DNA from: Paractinoplanes ovalisporus
Lineage (GTDB): Bacteria; Actinomycetota; Actinomycetes; Mycobacteriales; Micromonosporaceae
NCBI RefSeq assembly: GCF_016834655.1
Contig: NZ_JAENHP010000002.1
Location: 372,001-436,000 of the forward strand
Length of the DNA: 64,000 nt
Direction of reading: 5' to 3'
A model generated the notes under the pieces. That model did no database searches and was not told the origin of the DNA. It saw only the letters and a program-made list of their open reading frames with translations. Position 1 is the first letter of the stretch. Every line of letters begins with the position of its first letter. This document shows positions 14,611 to 22,971 of this stretch, piece after piece. A program made the position numbers and the translations under genes.

Positions 14611-15986
14611 CCGCCACCGAGCCCCCATCGACGGCCGTCGCGGAGCCGGAGCCCCGTCGCCGCCTGCATCCGCTGAGCCCGCTGCTGCACGGCGCCAAGA
14701 GCATCGCGGTGATCGTGGCGGCGCTGTCCTGGCAGACGCTGTCACAGGTCGGGCTGGAGCGGTTCGCGATCGTGGTGGCGATCATCGCGGTCGGGGTCGT
14801 GGTCTTCTCGATCGTCGGCTGGCTGACCACGGGCTACCAGGTGGTCGGGCGTGAGCTGCGCATCTCCGACGGCGTGATCTGGCGGCGCAACCGGGCCATC
14901 CCGCTCGAACGGCTGCAGGCGGTGGAGCTGCGGCGGCCCCTGCTGGCCCAGCTGACCGGGCTGGCCGAGCTGCGCCTCGAGGTGATCGGCGGGGGCAAGA
15001 CCGAGGCGCCGCTGGCCTTCCTGACGGTCCGGGAGGCGGCCGCGCTTCGGGAGAGGCTGCTGCGGCTCGCCGGCCGTACGCGGGCCATGGAGGCGCAACC
15101 CACCGACCAGCCGGCGGCCGAGGCACCCGCCGTGCCCGCCCTCGAACGTCCGCTCCTGCGGGTCGACAACCGCGATCTGGTGGTCAGCCAGCTGCTCACC
15201 CCGCAGGCGTTCTTCCTGCCGGTCGGCGTGGCGTTCGTGGTGCTGCAGTTCGTGCTCGAGGGGTCGTGGACGTTCATCGGCATCGCCAGCACCGTGACCG
15301 CGATGGCCGGTGTGCTGCTGCAGCCGGTGCGGCGTGTGCTGCAGGACTGGGACTTCCGCCTGGCCCGTGACCCGGAGGGCCGGCTCGCCGTGCGCTACGG
15401 GCTGCTCGAGACGCGCAGCCAGGTCGTGCCGCTCAACCGGGTGCAGGCCGTCGGGGCCACCTGGCCGCTGCTGTGGCGCGGGCAGGGCTGGCTGCATCTG
15501 CGCCTCGACATCGCCGGATATGCGGGGGAGCCCGGCGACGCCAAACGCTCGGACCGCCTGCTGCCGGTGGGGGAGTTCGCCACCGCGCGGACGCTGGTCT
15601 GGGAGGTGCTGCCCGGCGTCGACCTGGCCGCGCTGGCCACCTCGCCGCCGCCGTCGCGGGCGCGGTGGCTCAACCCGGTCTCGCTGCGCTCGATGGGCGT
15701 GGGCCTGACTCCCGAGGTCTTCGTGACCCGGTGGGGCGTGCTCACCCGCGAGATGCATCTGGTCCCGTACGCGAGGTTGCAGAGCGTACGGGTCGTGCAG
15801 GGTCCCCTGCAGAGGCTGTTCGGGCTCGCCACCGTCTATGCCGACACCGCGCGCGGACGGGCCGGGCAGGCCAAGGACAGGGATCTCGCCGAGGCGTACG
15901 CGCTGGCGGCCGAGCTGGCTGTGCGGGCCCGCAACGCGCGGGGTCCCTCGGTTCAGCCCGTGTGGCAGACCCCTCAGCAGCTCTAA
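14607..15986 (+). CDS. PH-domain (bPH2) membrane protein, three-domain form
   Basis: 459 residues, YdbT-like. It alternates membrane hairpins with three bPH2 domains, each marked by the same block: NRAIPLERLQAVE (about 93-105), SQVVPLNRVQAVG (about 270-282) and MHLVPYARLQSVR (about 385-397). The block matches that of the short partner. A lipid- or envelope-associated membrane role is expected from the family. A thioesterase gene starts 10 bp downstream. Confidence 0.88.
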   Translation: MTATEPPSTAVAEPEPRRRLHPLSPLLHGAKSIAVIVAALSWQTLSQVGLERFAIVVAIIAVGVVVFSIVGWLTTGYQVVGRELRISDGVIWRRNRAIPLERLQAVELRRPLLAQLTGLAELRLEVIGGGKTEAPLAFLTVREAAALRERLLRLAGRTRAMEAQPTDQPAAEAPAVPALERPLLRVDNRDLVVSQLLTPQAFFLPVGVAFVVLQFVLEGSWTFIGIASTVTAMAGVLLQPVRRVLQDWDFRLARDPEGRLAVRYGLLETRSQVVPLNRVQAVGATWPLLWRGQGWLHLRLDIAGYAGEPGDAKRSDRLLPVGEFATARTLVWEVLPGVDLAALATSPPPSRARWLNPVSLRSMGVGLTPEVFVTRWGVLTREMHLVPYARLQSVRVVQGPLQRLFGLATVYADTARGRAGQAKDRDLAEAYALAAELAVRARNARGPSVQPVWQTPQQL

Positions 15987-15996
15987 GCTCAGGGGC

Positions 15997-16389
15997 ATGG
16001 AGCTTCCGGAGTTCTCACCCGGTCTCAGCGCGCGGGTGGAATTGACCGTCACCGACGCCGACACGGCTCAGGCCGTCGGCTCGGGCGATGTGCCCGTGCT
16101 GGGCACCCCGCGGGTGCTGGCGCTGGCCGAGGCCGCCACCGTCGCCGCCACCGCCCGCCTGATCCCCGGCGGGCTCACCACGGTCGGTGTGCGCGCCGAG
16201 ATCTCACACCTGGCGCCGACGCCGGTCGGGCGCCAGGTGCACGCGCTGGCCACGCTGGCCAAGGTGGACGGCCGCAAGCTGCATTTCGAGGTCGTGGTGC
16301 GCGAGGGCGAGACGCTGGTGGCCGAGGTGCTGGTCGAGCGGGCCCTGCTCGACCGTCAGCGGTTCATTCAGAAGGCCAACGGGAGCTGA
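15997..16389 (+). CDS. hotdog-fold thioesterase (FlK-like)
   Basis: 130 residues. Sequence features of the fluoroacetyl-CoA thioesterase-like hotdog family: the strand-helix VLGTPRVLALAEAATVAA with the Glu in the central helix, then VGVRAEISHLAPTPVG and a C-terminal VVREGETLVAEVLVERALLD. The enzyme would cleave an acyl-CoA; which one cannot be told. An upstream in-frame start inside the PH gene is ignored because ATG 15997 follows AGGGG. The last 26 bp overlap the convergent PfkB gene. Confidence 0.83.
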   Translation: MELPEFSPGLSARVELTVTDADTAQAVGSGDVPVLGTPRVLALAEAATVAATARLIPGGLTTVGVRAEISHLAPTPVGRQVHALATLAKVDGRKLHFEVVVREGETLVAEVLVERALLDRQRFIQKANGS

Positions 16390-17299
16390 CCTCGTCGAGC
16401 GTCGGCATGGCGGTGGCGCCGCCCCGGCGCTCGCAGACCAGCCCGGCCACGTTGAGGGCGAACTGGACGTTGCGCTGCCAGCCCTCGAGATCCTTGGGCA
16501 GGCCGTCGGCGAGCAGCCGGCGGACGAGGGCCCCCATCACCGAGTCGCCGGCGCCGGTCGCGTCGACCGCGTCGACCTTGGGTGCGGCCAGCATCGTGGC
16601 CCCGTCGGCGGCGTTGATGTAGGCGCCCTTGGACCCGGCGGTGACGACGACGGCCTTGGCCCCCAGCGCGCGGATGCGCTCGGCGGCCTGCTCGGGGCCC
16701 GCGCCGTCGTAGAGCACCTCGGCGTCGGCCGCGCTCAGCTTGACCAGGTCGGCCGTGGCGAAGAACTCCTCGGACAGCTCGCGCAGGTGGGTCACCGCGG
16801 CGCCGTCGGGCAGCAGGGTGGGCCGCGCGTTGGGGTCGAAGACCTTCAGCGGGCCCGGCACCGACCAGGCGGCGCGCGCGGCGGCCCGGAACGGCTCCCG
16901 CAGCAGGCAGATCGAGCCGGCGTAGACGACGTCGGCGCCGGAGACCATCGCGGTGTCGAGGTCGGCCGGGCCGAGCAGCGCGTACGAGGGAGGTTCGCCG
17001 TAGAAGGTGAAGGTCGGCTCGGCGCCCACGAACGTCGTGACGGCCAGCGTGGTCGGCACCGCGACCCGTTTCACCCCGGCCGTGCCGACGCCCTTCTCGG
17101 TCAGGAACACCGCGATCCGGTTGCCGAGCACGTCGTCGCTGAGCGAGCCGACGTACTGCACCTGACCGCCGAGCCGGGTCGCGCCCACGGCGACGTTCAG
17201 CGGCGCGCCCCCGATCGCCTGGCGGTAGACCACCTGGCCGTCCTGCTCGGCCTCCTGCAGGTCGATCAGCGCCTCGCCGAGCACCACCGCGTAGCCCAT
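16364..17299 (-). CDS. PfkB-family carbohydrate kinase (fructokinase-like)
   Basis: 311 residues with both PfkB signatures: GGAPLNVAVGATRLGG near residue 30-45 and the anion hole/catalytic base motif DAVDATGAGDSVMG (about 257-270). ATP-dependent phosphorylation of a sugar such as fructose is most likely; ribose or 2-keto-3-deoxygluconate cannot be excluded. The start codon is preceded by GAGG. A perfect 19-bp tandem repeat lies just upstream and may be an operator. It overlaps the thioesterase gene tail to tail. Confidence 0.9.
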   Translation of the reverse strand: MGYAVVLGEALIDLQEAEQDGQVVYRQAIGGAPLNVAVGATRLGGQVQYVGSLSDDVLGNRIAVFLTEKGVGTAGVKRVAVPTTLAVTTFVGAEPTFTFYGEPPSYALLGPADLDTAMVSGADVVYAGSICLLREPFRAAARAAWSVPGPLKVFDPNARPTLLPDGAAVTHLRELSEEFFATADLVKLSAADAEVLYDGAGPEQAAERIRALGAKAVVVTAGSKGAYINAADGATMLAAPKVDAVDATGAGDSVMGALVRRLLADGLPKDLEGWQRNVQFALNVAGLVCERRGGATAMPTLDEVSSRWPSE

Positions 17300-17315
17300 G
17301 CCTCTTGCCTCCTGT

Positions 17316-17353
17316 TGTAACGCCCCGGTAAATCTGTAACGCCCCGGTAAATC
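17316..17353. repeat. perfect 19-bp tandem repeat upstream of pfkB-like gene
   Basis: TGTAACGCCCCGGTAAATC occurs twice without a gap (17316-17334 and 17335-17353), 17 bp before the start of the leftward kinase gene and 66 bp before the rightward SodC-like gene. Adjacent identical copies about two helical turns long could be paired regulator sites; a simple slippage duplication is the alternative. Confidence 0.9.
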
Positions 17354-17418
17354 CTTGCGGTCGGGAACGCGCGGCGCCAGTGCTCGCCCTATTTGTCCGT
17401 TTTTGGGATGATCGGACG

Positions 17419-18066
17419 ATGTTGCTGCGCGCGCTGGCCCTAGCCGTTCCCCTGACCATGATCGCTGGCTGCACGAACTCGGTGGACGTCGGTCCCACCA
17501 CCCGGGTCTCGGTGACCACCTCGGCCTCGGCCTGGACCGTCTTCCAGGGCGCGGTCAGCCCGTCCCCGGCCGGCTCGTGGTCGCCCGACACGGTCGCCTC
17601 GGGAACGTTCCTGCCCTACAAGCCCGGTTCGACGGCCATCACGTACGACCCGGCGGTGGTGCCGCCGGGCGCGACCGCCTCGGTCGCGATCGCGCAGAAC
17701 ACCCAGAGCATGGAGGTACGGGTCCAGGCCACCGGGCTGATTCCCCGTCGCGCGTACGGCGCCCACCTGCACACGATGCCGTGCACCGCCACGCCCGACG
17801 ACGCCGGTCCGCACTACCAGCACCAGGCCGACCCGTCGAAGCCGTCGGTCGACCCGTCCTACGCCAACCCGCAGAACGAGGTGTGGCTCGACTTCACGGC
17901 CGACGGCTACGGCGAGGCGGACGCGGCGGCGCTGCAGAAGTGGACGTTCCCGGCCGGCCAGTCGGCGCGGTCGCTGATCCTGCACGCGCAGCCGACCAGG
18001 ACCGCCGCCGGGGTGGCCGGCACCGCCGGGCCGCGTGTGGCGTGCCTGACCCTGCCGGAGCGGTGA
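17419..18066 (+). CDS. SodC-like (Cu/Zn superoxide dismutase family) lipoprotein
   Basis: 215 residues. A lipoprotein signal ends in MIAGC (lipobox, Cys about 16). The SodC-type ligand block is partly kept: YGAHLH (two His), GPHYQHQ (His) and SLILHAQP (His), and a probable disulfide between MPCTA and VACLT. The usual H-x-G-D zinc loop is replaced by NEVWLDFTADG, so zinc binding and full dismutase activity are doubtful. Related actinobacterial proteins are annotated superoxide dismutase family. The ATG at 17419 is chosen over upstream starts because it gives a clean lipoprotein signal. Confidence 0.82.
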   Translation: MLLRALALAVPLTMIAGCTNSVDVGPTTRVSVTTSASAWTVFQGAVSPSPAGSWSPDTVASGTFLPYKPGSTAITYDPAVVPPGATASVAIAQNTQSMEVRVQATGLIPRRAYGAHLHTMPCTATPDDAGPHYQHQADPSKPSVDPSYANPQNEVWLDFTADGYGEADAAALQKWTFPAGQSARSLILHAQPTRTAAGVAGTAGPRVACLTLPER

Positions 18067-18147
18067 CCGGTCCGCCAGGCGGTAACGTCGGGGGCGGATC
18101 GGCGACCCAGCGTCGTCCACGGCTGAAGATCATCGGAGGCGCCCACC

Positions 18148-19617
18148 ATGGCCGAGCAGAAGGCCGCGCAACCCGCGGCCAAGACGGAGACCCACGACCC
18201 CGGCTTCCCCGAGGCTTTCCTGCAGTTCATGCGGGGCGGGTGGCGTGAGGACCCGCTGGCCGTCAGCCCGCTGCCCGAGGTGCCGAACTACGAGAAGCGG
18301 CGCAACGCGCTCTCCGAGGCCTTCCCGGGCGAGACGCTGATCATTCCGTCCGGCGGCGAGAAGGTCCGGGCCAACGACACCGACTACCCGTTCCGCCCGG
18401 GCAGCGACTTCGTCTACCTGACCGGCGACCGCGACCCCGACAGCGTGCTCGTGCTGCGGCCCAGCGGCTCCGGTCACGACGCGGTGCTCTACACCCGGCA
18501 GCGCAACTCCAAGGACACCGACGCCTTCTTCCGCAGCCGCAACGGCGAGCTGTGGATCGGGCGCACCCACACCCTGGCCGAGAAGTCGACCGAGCTCGGC
18601 GTCCAGACGGCCGCGCTGGCCGAGCTCGGGCCGGCGCTCGCGGGCTCGGCGCCGGGGCGCACCCGGGTGCTGCGCGGGCTCGACGCCGCGGTCGACCGGG
18701 CCGTGCTGGCCTACGAGCCCGACCGTGACCACCCGCGCGACCGCGAGCTGGCCTGGGTGCTCAGCGAGCTCAAGCTGATCAAGGACGAGTGGGAGATCGC
18801 CCAGCTCCAGGCCGCGATCGACGCCACCGTCCGCGGCTTCGAAGACGTCGCCCGGGTGCTGCCGGCCGACCGTGGGGTCAAGGAGCGGCTGCTCGAGGGC
18901 GTGTTCGGGCTGCGGGCCCGCCACGACGGCAACGACGTCGGCTACGGCTCGATCGTCGGCGCCGGCGCACACGCGACGATCCTGCACTGGGTGCGCAACA
19001 CGGGCGTCACCAAGCCGGGTGAGCTGCTGCTCATGGACATGGGCGTCGAGGGCGACAACTTCTACACGGCCGACGTGACCCGCACCGTGCCCGTGTCGGG
19101 GCAGTTCACGCCGTTGCAGCGCCAGGTCTACGACATCGTCCACGCGTCGCAGCAGGCGGGCATGGACGCCATCAAGCCGGGCGTGCTGTTCAAGGACGTG
19201 CACAAGGTCTGCATGCGGGTGCTGGCCGAGGGGCTCGACGACCTCGGGCTGCTGCCGGTGAGCGTCGACGAGGCGATGACCGAGGAGAGCACGGTCTACC
19301 GCCGCTGGACGCTGCACGGGTTCGGGCACATGCTCGGCATCGACGTGCACGACTGCAACAACGCGCGCAACGAGGCCTACCGCGACGGGCCGCTGCAGGA
19401 GGGTTACGTGCTGACGGTCGAGCCCGGGCTCTACTTCCAGCCCGAGGACGACCTGGTGCCCGAGGAGCTGCGCGGCGTCGGCGTCCGCATCGAGGACGAC
19501 GTGCTGGTGACCTCCGACGGGTGCCGGAACCTGTCGGCCGGGCTGCCCCGCTCGTCGGCCGACGTCGAGGCGTGGATGGCGTCGCAGCGCGAGGCCGGCC
19601 CCCGCCTGCCGGGCTAG
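18148..19617 (+). CDS. pepP: Xaa-Pro aminopeptidase (aminopeptidase P)
   Basis: 489 residues: an N-terminal creatinase-like domain (about 30-210) and a pita-bread metallopeptidase domain. The metal ligands are visible as D in LLMDMGVEG, D in FYTADVTRT, H in HGFGHMLGIDVHD, E in TVEPGLYF and E in RIEDDVLVT. It removes N-terminal residues before proline, using two Mn2+, in the cytoplasm. Start ATG follows GGAGG. Its 3' end abuts a decayed hydrolase gene on the other strand. Confidence 0.94.
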   Translation: MAEQKAAQPAAKTETHDPGFPEAFLQFMRGGWREDPLAVSPLPEVPNYEKRRNALSEAFPGETLIIPSGGEKVRANDTDYPFRPGSDFVYLTGDRDPDSVLVLRPSGSGHDAVLYTRQRNSKDTDAFFRSRNGELWIGRTHTLAEKSTELGVQTAALAELGPALAGSAPGRTRVLRGLDAAVDRAVLAYEPDRDHPRDRELAWVLSELKLIKDEWEIAQLQAAIDATVRGFEDVARVLPADRGVKERLLEGVFGLRARHDGNDVGYGSIVGAGAHATILHWVRNTGVTKPGELLLMDMGVEGDNFYTADVTRTVPVSGQFTPLQRQVYDIVHASQQAGMDAIKPGVLFKDVHKVCMRVLAEGLDDLGLLPVSVDEAMTEESTVYRRWTLHGFGHMLGIDVHDCNNARNEAYRDGPLQEGYVLTVEPGLYFQPEDDLVPEELRGVGVRIEDDVLVTSDGCRNLSAGLPRSSADVEAWMASQREAGPRLPG

Positions 19618-19977
19618 CCGGAGCCAGGCGATCAGGCGGTCGACCAGGGGGAACTCGTCGTACACCTGGTTGTAGTCGCCGAAGTGGCCATCGTCGCGGA
19701 CGATCTGGGTGCCGCCCAGCCGTTCGAACATCGCTCGCCCCTGGTGCTCGTCGCAGCCGTACGGGTCCAGGCGCGAGTTGATGAAGCAGGCGTCCCGGAC
19801 GTTGGCGCGCATGGTGTCCCAGTCGTAGCTCGCCCGCAGCACCGGCTCCTCCGAGTCGTTCGGCCGGGTGCAGTAGCCCGCGACGAGGACCGCCTGGTCG
19901 ACCCGTACGTGTTCGAGCAGCGCCAGCAGCAGGGCGGCTCTGGCAGCCGCCCGGTTCTTGCAGCCGCCCGGTAGAAA
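19618..19977 (-). pseudogene. remnant of an RBBP9/YdeN-family serine hydrolase
   Basis: Read leftward from 19977, the frame gives a C-terminal half of an RBBP9/YdeN alpha/beta hydrolase: AVLVAGYC, then ACFINSRLDPYGCDEHQG, then the catalytic His region DDGHFGDYNQVYDEFPLVDRLIAW. A TGA at 19978-19980 closes the frame just upstream, so the first 60 to 70 residues with the GHSLG nucleophile elbow are missing. At the other end there is no stop where the protein should finish; the frame runs on antisense to pepP, whose TAG lies at the expected terminus. Both ends are broken, so I call it a pseudogene. Confidence 0.75.
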
Positions 19978-20052
19978 TCACGGGAGCCGATGCAACCGCG
20001 CGGCCGTCCTGTTGGTCCTTCCCTGGACAGCCGGTGAAACGGGGGAGGGTGC

Positions 20053-20580
20053 GTGGATGCCGAGGGATCGGTACGGCAGGCGTACGAGGCCTACTACCGG
20101 CGTCTGGTGATCCAGGTGTCCGGGCTGGTGGGTGACCTGGCCGAGGCGGAGGACGCCGTGCACGAGGCGTTCGCCCGGGTGCTGGCCTCGCCGCGCTCCT
20201 TCCTGCGGGCCGACGACGCCGAACGCTGGCTGCGGGTCGCGGCCCTCAACGTCGCGCGGAGCCGCTACCGGCGGCGGTGGCTGTTCGACCGGCTGGTGCG
20301 GTCGGGGCGCGTCGAGGTTGCCCCGGCCGCGGTGCCCGGCCTCTCCGGCGACCGGGTGGCTCTGCTGACCGCGCTGCGCCGGCTGGCCCCGCCGACCCGG
20401 GAGGCGGTGGTGCTGCACCACCTGGCCGACCTGTCGGTGGCCGAGGTCGCCGTCACCCTGGGCGTGCCCGAGGGCACGGTCAAGGCCCGGCTGACCCGGG
20501 GGCGGGCCGCGCTGGCCCGTTATCTCTCGGACGAGGAACCCGCACCCGTCGTGCTGGCCGAGGGGGTCCGTCATGCGTGA
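20053..20580 (+). CDS. ECF RNA polymerase sigma factor
   Basis: 175 residues. Sigma region 2 lies at about 10-80 (AYEAYYRRLVIQVSGLVGD, then AEDAVHEAFARVLA) and region 4 at about 110-160 (LAPPTREAVVLHHLADLS, then LGVPEGTVKARLTRGRAAL). GTG start after GGGGGAGGG. A GCAACC at 19992 with GGTCC 16 bp later could be its own promoter, as for many self-regulated ECF factors. It overlaps the next gene, a membrane-anchored Asp-box protein, by 8 bp, which is where an anti-sigma factor normally sits. Confidence 0.9.
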   Translation: MDAEGSVRQAYEAYYRRLVIQVSGLVGDLAEAEDAVHEAFARVLASPRSFLRADDAERWLRVAALNVARSRYRRRWLFDRLVRSGRVEVAPAAVPGLSGDRVALLTALRRLAPPTREAVVLHHLADLSVAEVAVTLGVPEGTVKARLTRGRAALARYLSDEEPAPVVLAEGVRHA

Positions 20581-21799
20581 GGCGGACTTCGACCGGCTGC
20601 GGTCCGAGGTGGGCGACGCGGTGCGTCAGCCCGGGTTTCCCACCGTACGGCGCAGGGCCGGCCGGCTGCGCCGTCGTCGCGTCGTCACCTCGGGCGCCGT
20701 GTTTCTCGCGACCGTGCTCGCCGCGACCAGCCTCGGCTACGCCGTGCGGGGCGGCCCGTCCGCTCCGGTGGCCGGCGGCCCCCGCGACGACAGCTGGCCC
20801 GGGATGACCACGGTGGCCGCGGTCGGCACCGACCTCTACGGCGTCGTCGTGAGCTGCCAGGAATGTGCCGCGGAGCTGTACGCCTCGTCCGACGGCGGCG
20901 AGTCCTGGCAGCTCCGCACCGTGCCTCCCGAGACCGGGGACCGCCACGAGCCGCGCGCGGCCGCGCTCGTGCCGCTCGGGGAGGGCCTGCTCGCCTGGCG
21001 TGAGTTCCGTACCGTCAGCATCGACGAAGCGCTCGGCGCGACCGGTCCGGCCGCCCTCGACCCGCTGTGGATCACCACGAACGGCGGCGGGGCCTGGTTC
21101 CCGGCCGAGACCGGCACCCAACCGGTGGACGCTGTTCCGGAGGGCACCGCGCTGGTCGACTGCGAGGCCATGCGGATCGCGGACTGCACGGTCGGCGCGG
21201 TCGACCCGGCCACCGGCCGCCTCGCGCCCCTGGCCGCCCAGCCCACCGGGATCACCGTCCAGCCGTTGTGGCCGGCCATGGTCAGCGCGCCGCCCGGGGA
21301 CCGCCTGTGGGTGTCGGGGCTGGACCCGGTCACCCGCAAACCCGCCGTGGCGACCAGTTCCGACGCCGGCCGGAGCTGGCGCACGCACGTCTTCGCCGAC
21401 GGGGTGGCGGCGCCGGACAATGACACCCTCGGCGCCCTTCCCCAGGTGTCGGCCGGGTCCGGCGCGACGGCGTACGCGCTGACCGCCCGCGGCGCGGACG
21501 AGGTCGACGTGCACTACTCCGACGACGGCGGGAAGACCTGGCGGACCGGCGACCGGATCCGCGACGCCCGGCCCTCCGGTGCCTTCGTCGCCGCCGACGG
21601 TTCGCTCATCCTCCGGGCCGGCAGCGGGTTCGCGGCCGGTCGCGGCGCCGGTCTGTTCACGCCGGTCACCCTGCCCGGCTATCCGCTGGATTCCGTGGCC
21701 CTTCCGCAGGTGACCTCGGGACGGTACGTGCTGCCCGGGGAGACCGGTCCCTACCTCTCCGAGGACGGCCGCACCTGGCGGAAGGTCCGCCTCCCCTAG
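20573..21799 (+). CDS. membrane-anchored BNR/Asp-box propeller protein, ECF partner
   Basis: 408 residues. A short N-terminal cytoplasmic part (about 1-36, ending in an Arg-rich stretch) is followed by one membrane span (about 37-57) and an extracellular part with five Asp-box turns: SSDGGESW, TTNGGGAW, SSDAGRSW, SDDGGKTW and SEDGRTW. This is a sialidase-like or YCF48-like propeller fold without visible sialidase catalytic residues. Its overlap with the sigma gene suggests a signal-sensing anti-sigma-like role, though no zinc-binding anti-sigma motif (HxxxCxxC) is present. Alternatively it is simply a target of the sigma factor. Confidence 0.8.
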   Translation: MREADFDRLRSEVGDAVRQPGFPTVRRRAGRLRRRRVVTSGAVFLATVLAATSLGYAVRGGPSAPVAGGPRDDSWPGMTTVAAVGTDLYGVVVSCQECAAELYASSDGGESWQLRTVPPETGDRHEPRAAALVPLGEGLLAWREFRTVSIDEALGATGPAALDPLWITTNGGGAWFPAETGTQPVDAVPEGTALVDCEAMRIADCTVGAVDPATGRLAPLAAQPTGITVQPLWPAMVSAPPGDRLWVSGLDPVTRKPAVATSSDAGRSWRTHVFADGVAAPDNDTLGALPQVSAGSGATAYALTARGADEVDVHYSDDGGKTWRTGDRIRDARPSGAFVAADGSLILRAGSGFAAGRGAGLFTPVTLPGYPLDSVALPQVTSGRYVLPGETGPYLSEDGRTWRKVRLP

Positions 21800-21813
21800 C
21801 TCTTCCCCCGATG

Positions 21814-21842
21814 CACCGGACCGGCCCCGCGCCGGCCCGGTG
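21814..21842 (+). terminator. GC-rich hairpin without U-tract
   Basis: CACCGG-A-CCGGC and GCCGG-C-CCGGTG pair into an 11-bp stem with one mismatch. It lies between the propeller gene and the acyltransferase, directly before the GGAG of the latter. It may attenuate read-through or affect translation of the acyltransferase. The lack of a T-run makes termination uncertain. Confidence 0.35.
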
Positions 21843-21855
21843 ACTGGAGTGCGCC

Positions 21856-22962
21856 TTGACAACCCTTCCCCCGTACGCGCGTGTGGCCGGCCTCGACGAG
21901 ATCCGCGGCCTGACGGCCCTGTACGTCGTGGTCCACCACTGCTGGCTGCTGTCGTTCCCGGGCTACCCGGCCAACACCGGCCCGGGCTGGCTCGGCTGGC
22001 TGGTCCACGGCCGGTTCGCGGTGGTCGTGTTCATCGTCCTGTCGGGCTTCTCCCTGGCCCTCGCGCCGGCCCGCAACGGGTGGCGGCTGGGCGACCCGCT
22101 CGGCTACGCGCGGCGGCGGGCCCGGCGGATCCTGCCCGCCTACTGGGCCGCCCTGGCCGCCAGCGCCCTGATCGCGACCTTGGTGCCCGCGCTGCCGCTG
22201 AGCGAACCTCAGACCGCCCGTTCGCTCGTCGTCCACGGCCTGCTGCTCCAGGACTTCATGGCGGCGCCCACACCCAACGGCGCGTTCTGGTCGATCGCGG
22301 TCGAGGCCGCCCTGTACGTGGCGTTCCCAGTGATCGTGTGGGCCCGGCGGCGGATCGGTGCCCTGGCCACGCTCGCCGTGGTCACCGGGCCGGTGGTGGC
22401 GGCGGGCCTGCTCTGGCCGGGGCTGGCCACCGGCGCCCGGGCGACGGGGTACACGTTCGAGCTGGCGCCGTTGTTCACGGTGGGTGTGCTGGCCGCGGGC
22501 GTCGTCTCCGCCCGGGACCGGATCCGGCGCCGGCCGTGGCTCGGGATGTCGGCGGTGGCCGGCTTGCCGGTGCTGGCGCTGGTCGCGTTCCGCGGCCCGG
22601 TCTGGACGGCCGGCCACTACTACTGGCTGGATCTTGCTGCCGGCCCGGCGATCGCCCTGCTCCTGGCGGCCGTGGCCACGCGGGAACGGTTCCCGGGATG
22701 GGGGCCGCTGCGGGCGCTGGGCGGCTTCTCCTACAGCCTCTACCTGATCCACATGCCGATCGTGGCCCTGATCACCACCCTGATCGTGGCGCCGTACGTC
22801 GCGTCGCGTCCGGCCGCGTTCGGCGTGACCCTGGTTCTGGTGATTCCGCTGGTCCTGGTCGCGGCCTGGTTGTTCGCGGCCCTGTTCGAGGCGCCGTTCC
22901 GGAGCGCGCCGAGGCGTCGTGATGACCGAAACATGGCTTTATTTCGTATTTGGGCGAAGTAG
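21856..22962 (+). CDS. acyltransferase 3 family membrane protein
   Basis: 368 residues with about ten membrane segments. The N-terminus has the family block LDEIRGLTALYVVVHHCW with the conserved Arg and His; R in LSGFSLA and the W-S-I-A-V-E block (FWSIAVEAALY) also fit. Such proteins transfer acetyl or other acyl groups onto exported carbohydrates, peptidoglycan or lipids. The TTG start at 21856 is set by GGAG seven bases upstream and gives the conserved N-terminus directly. An L,D-transpeptidase gene starts 9 bp after it, hinting at a cell-wall role. Confidence 0.9.
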   Translation: MTTLPPYARVAGLDEIRGLTALYVVVHHCWLLSFPGYPANTGPGWLGWLVHGRFAVVVFIVLSGFSLALAPARNGWRLGDPLGYARRRARRILPAYWAALAASALIATLVPALPLSEPQTARSLVVHGLLLQDFMAAPTPNGAFWSIAVEAALYVAFPVIVWARRRIGALATLAVVTGPVVAAGLLWPGLATGARATGYTFELAPLFTVGVLAAGVVSARDRIRRRPWLGMSAVAGLPVLALVAFRGPVWTAGHYYWLDLAAGPAIALLLAAVATRERFPGWGPLRALGGFSYSLYLIHMPIVALITTLIVAPYVASRPAAFGVTLVLVIPLVLVAAWLFAALFEAPFRSAPRRRDDRNMALFRIWAK

Positions 22963-22971
22963 TCTGGTGGC

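Noticed and set aside
18130..19842. Open frame of 570 codons on the minus strand antisense to pepP
   Set aside because: Only the first part (upstream of 19618) has recognisable protein sequence. The rest is the low-complexity antisense product typical of high-GC DNA lying over an intact aminopeptidase gene.
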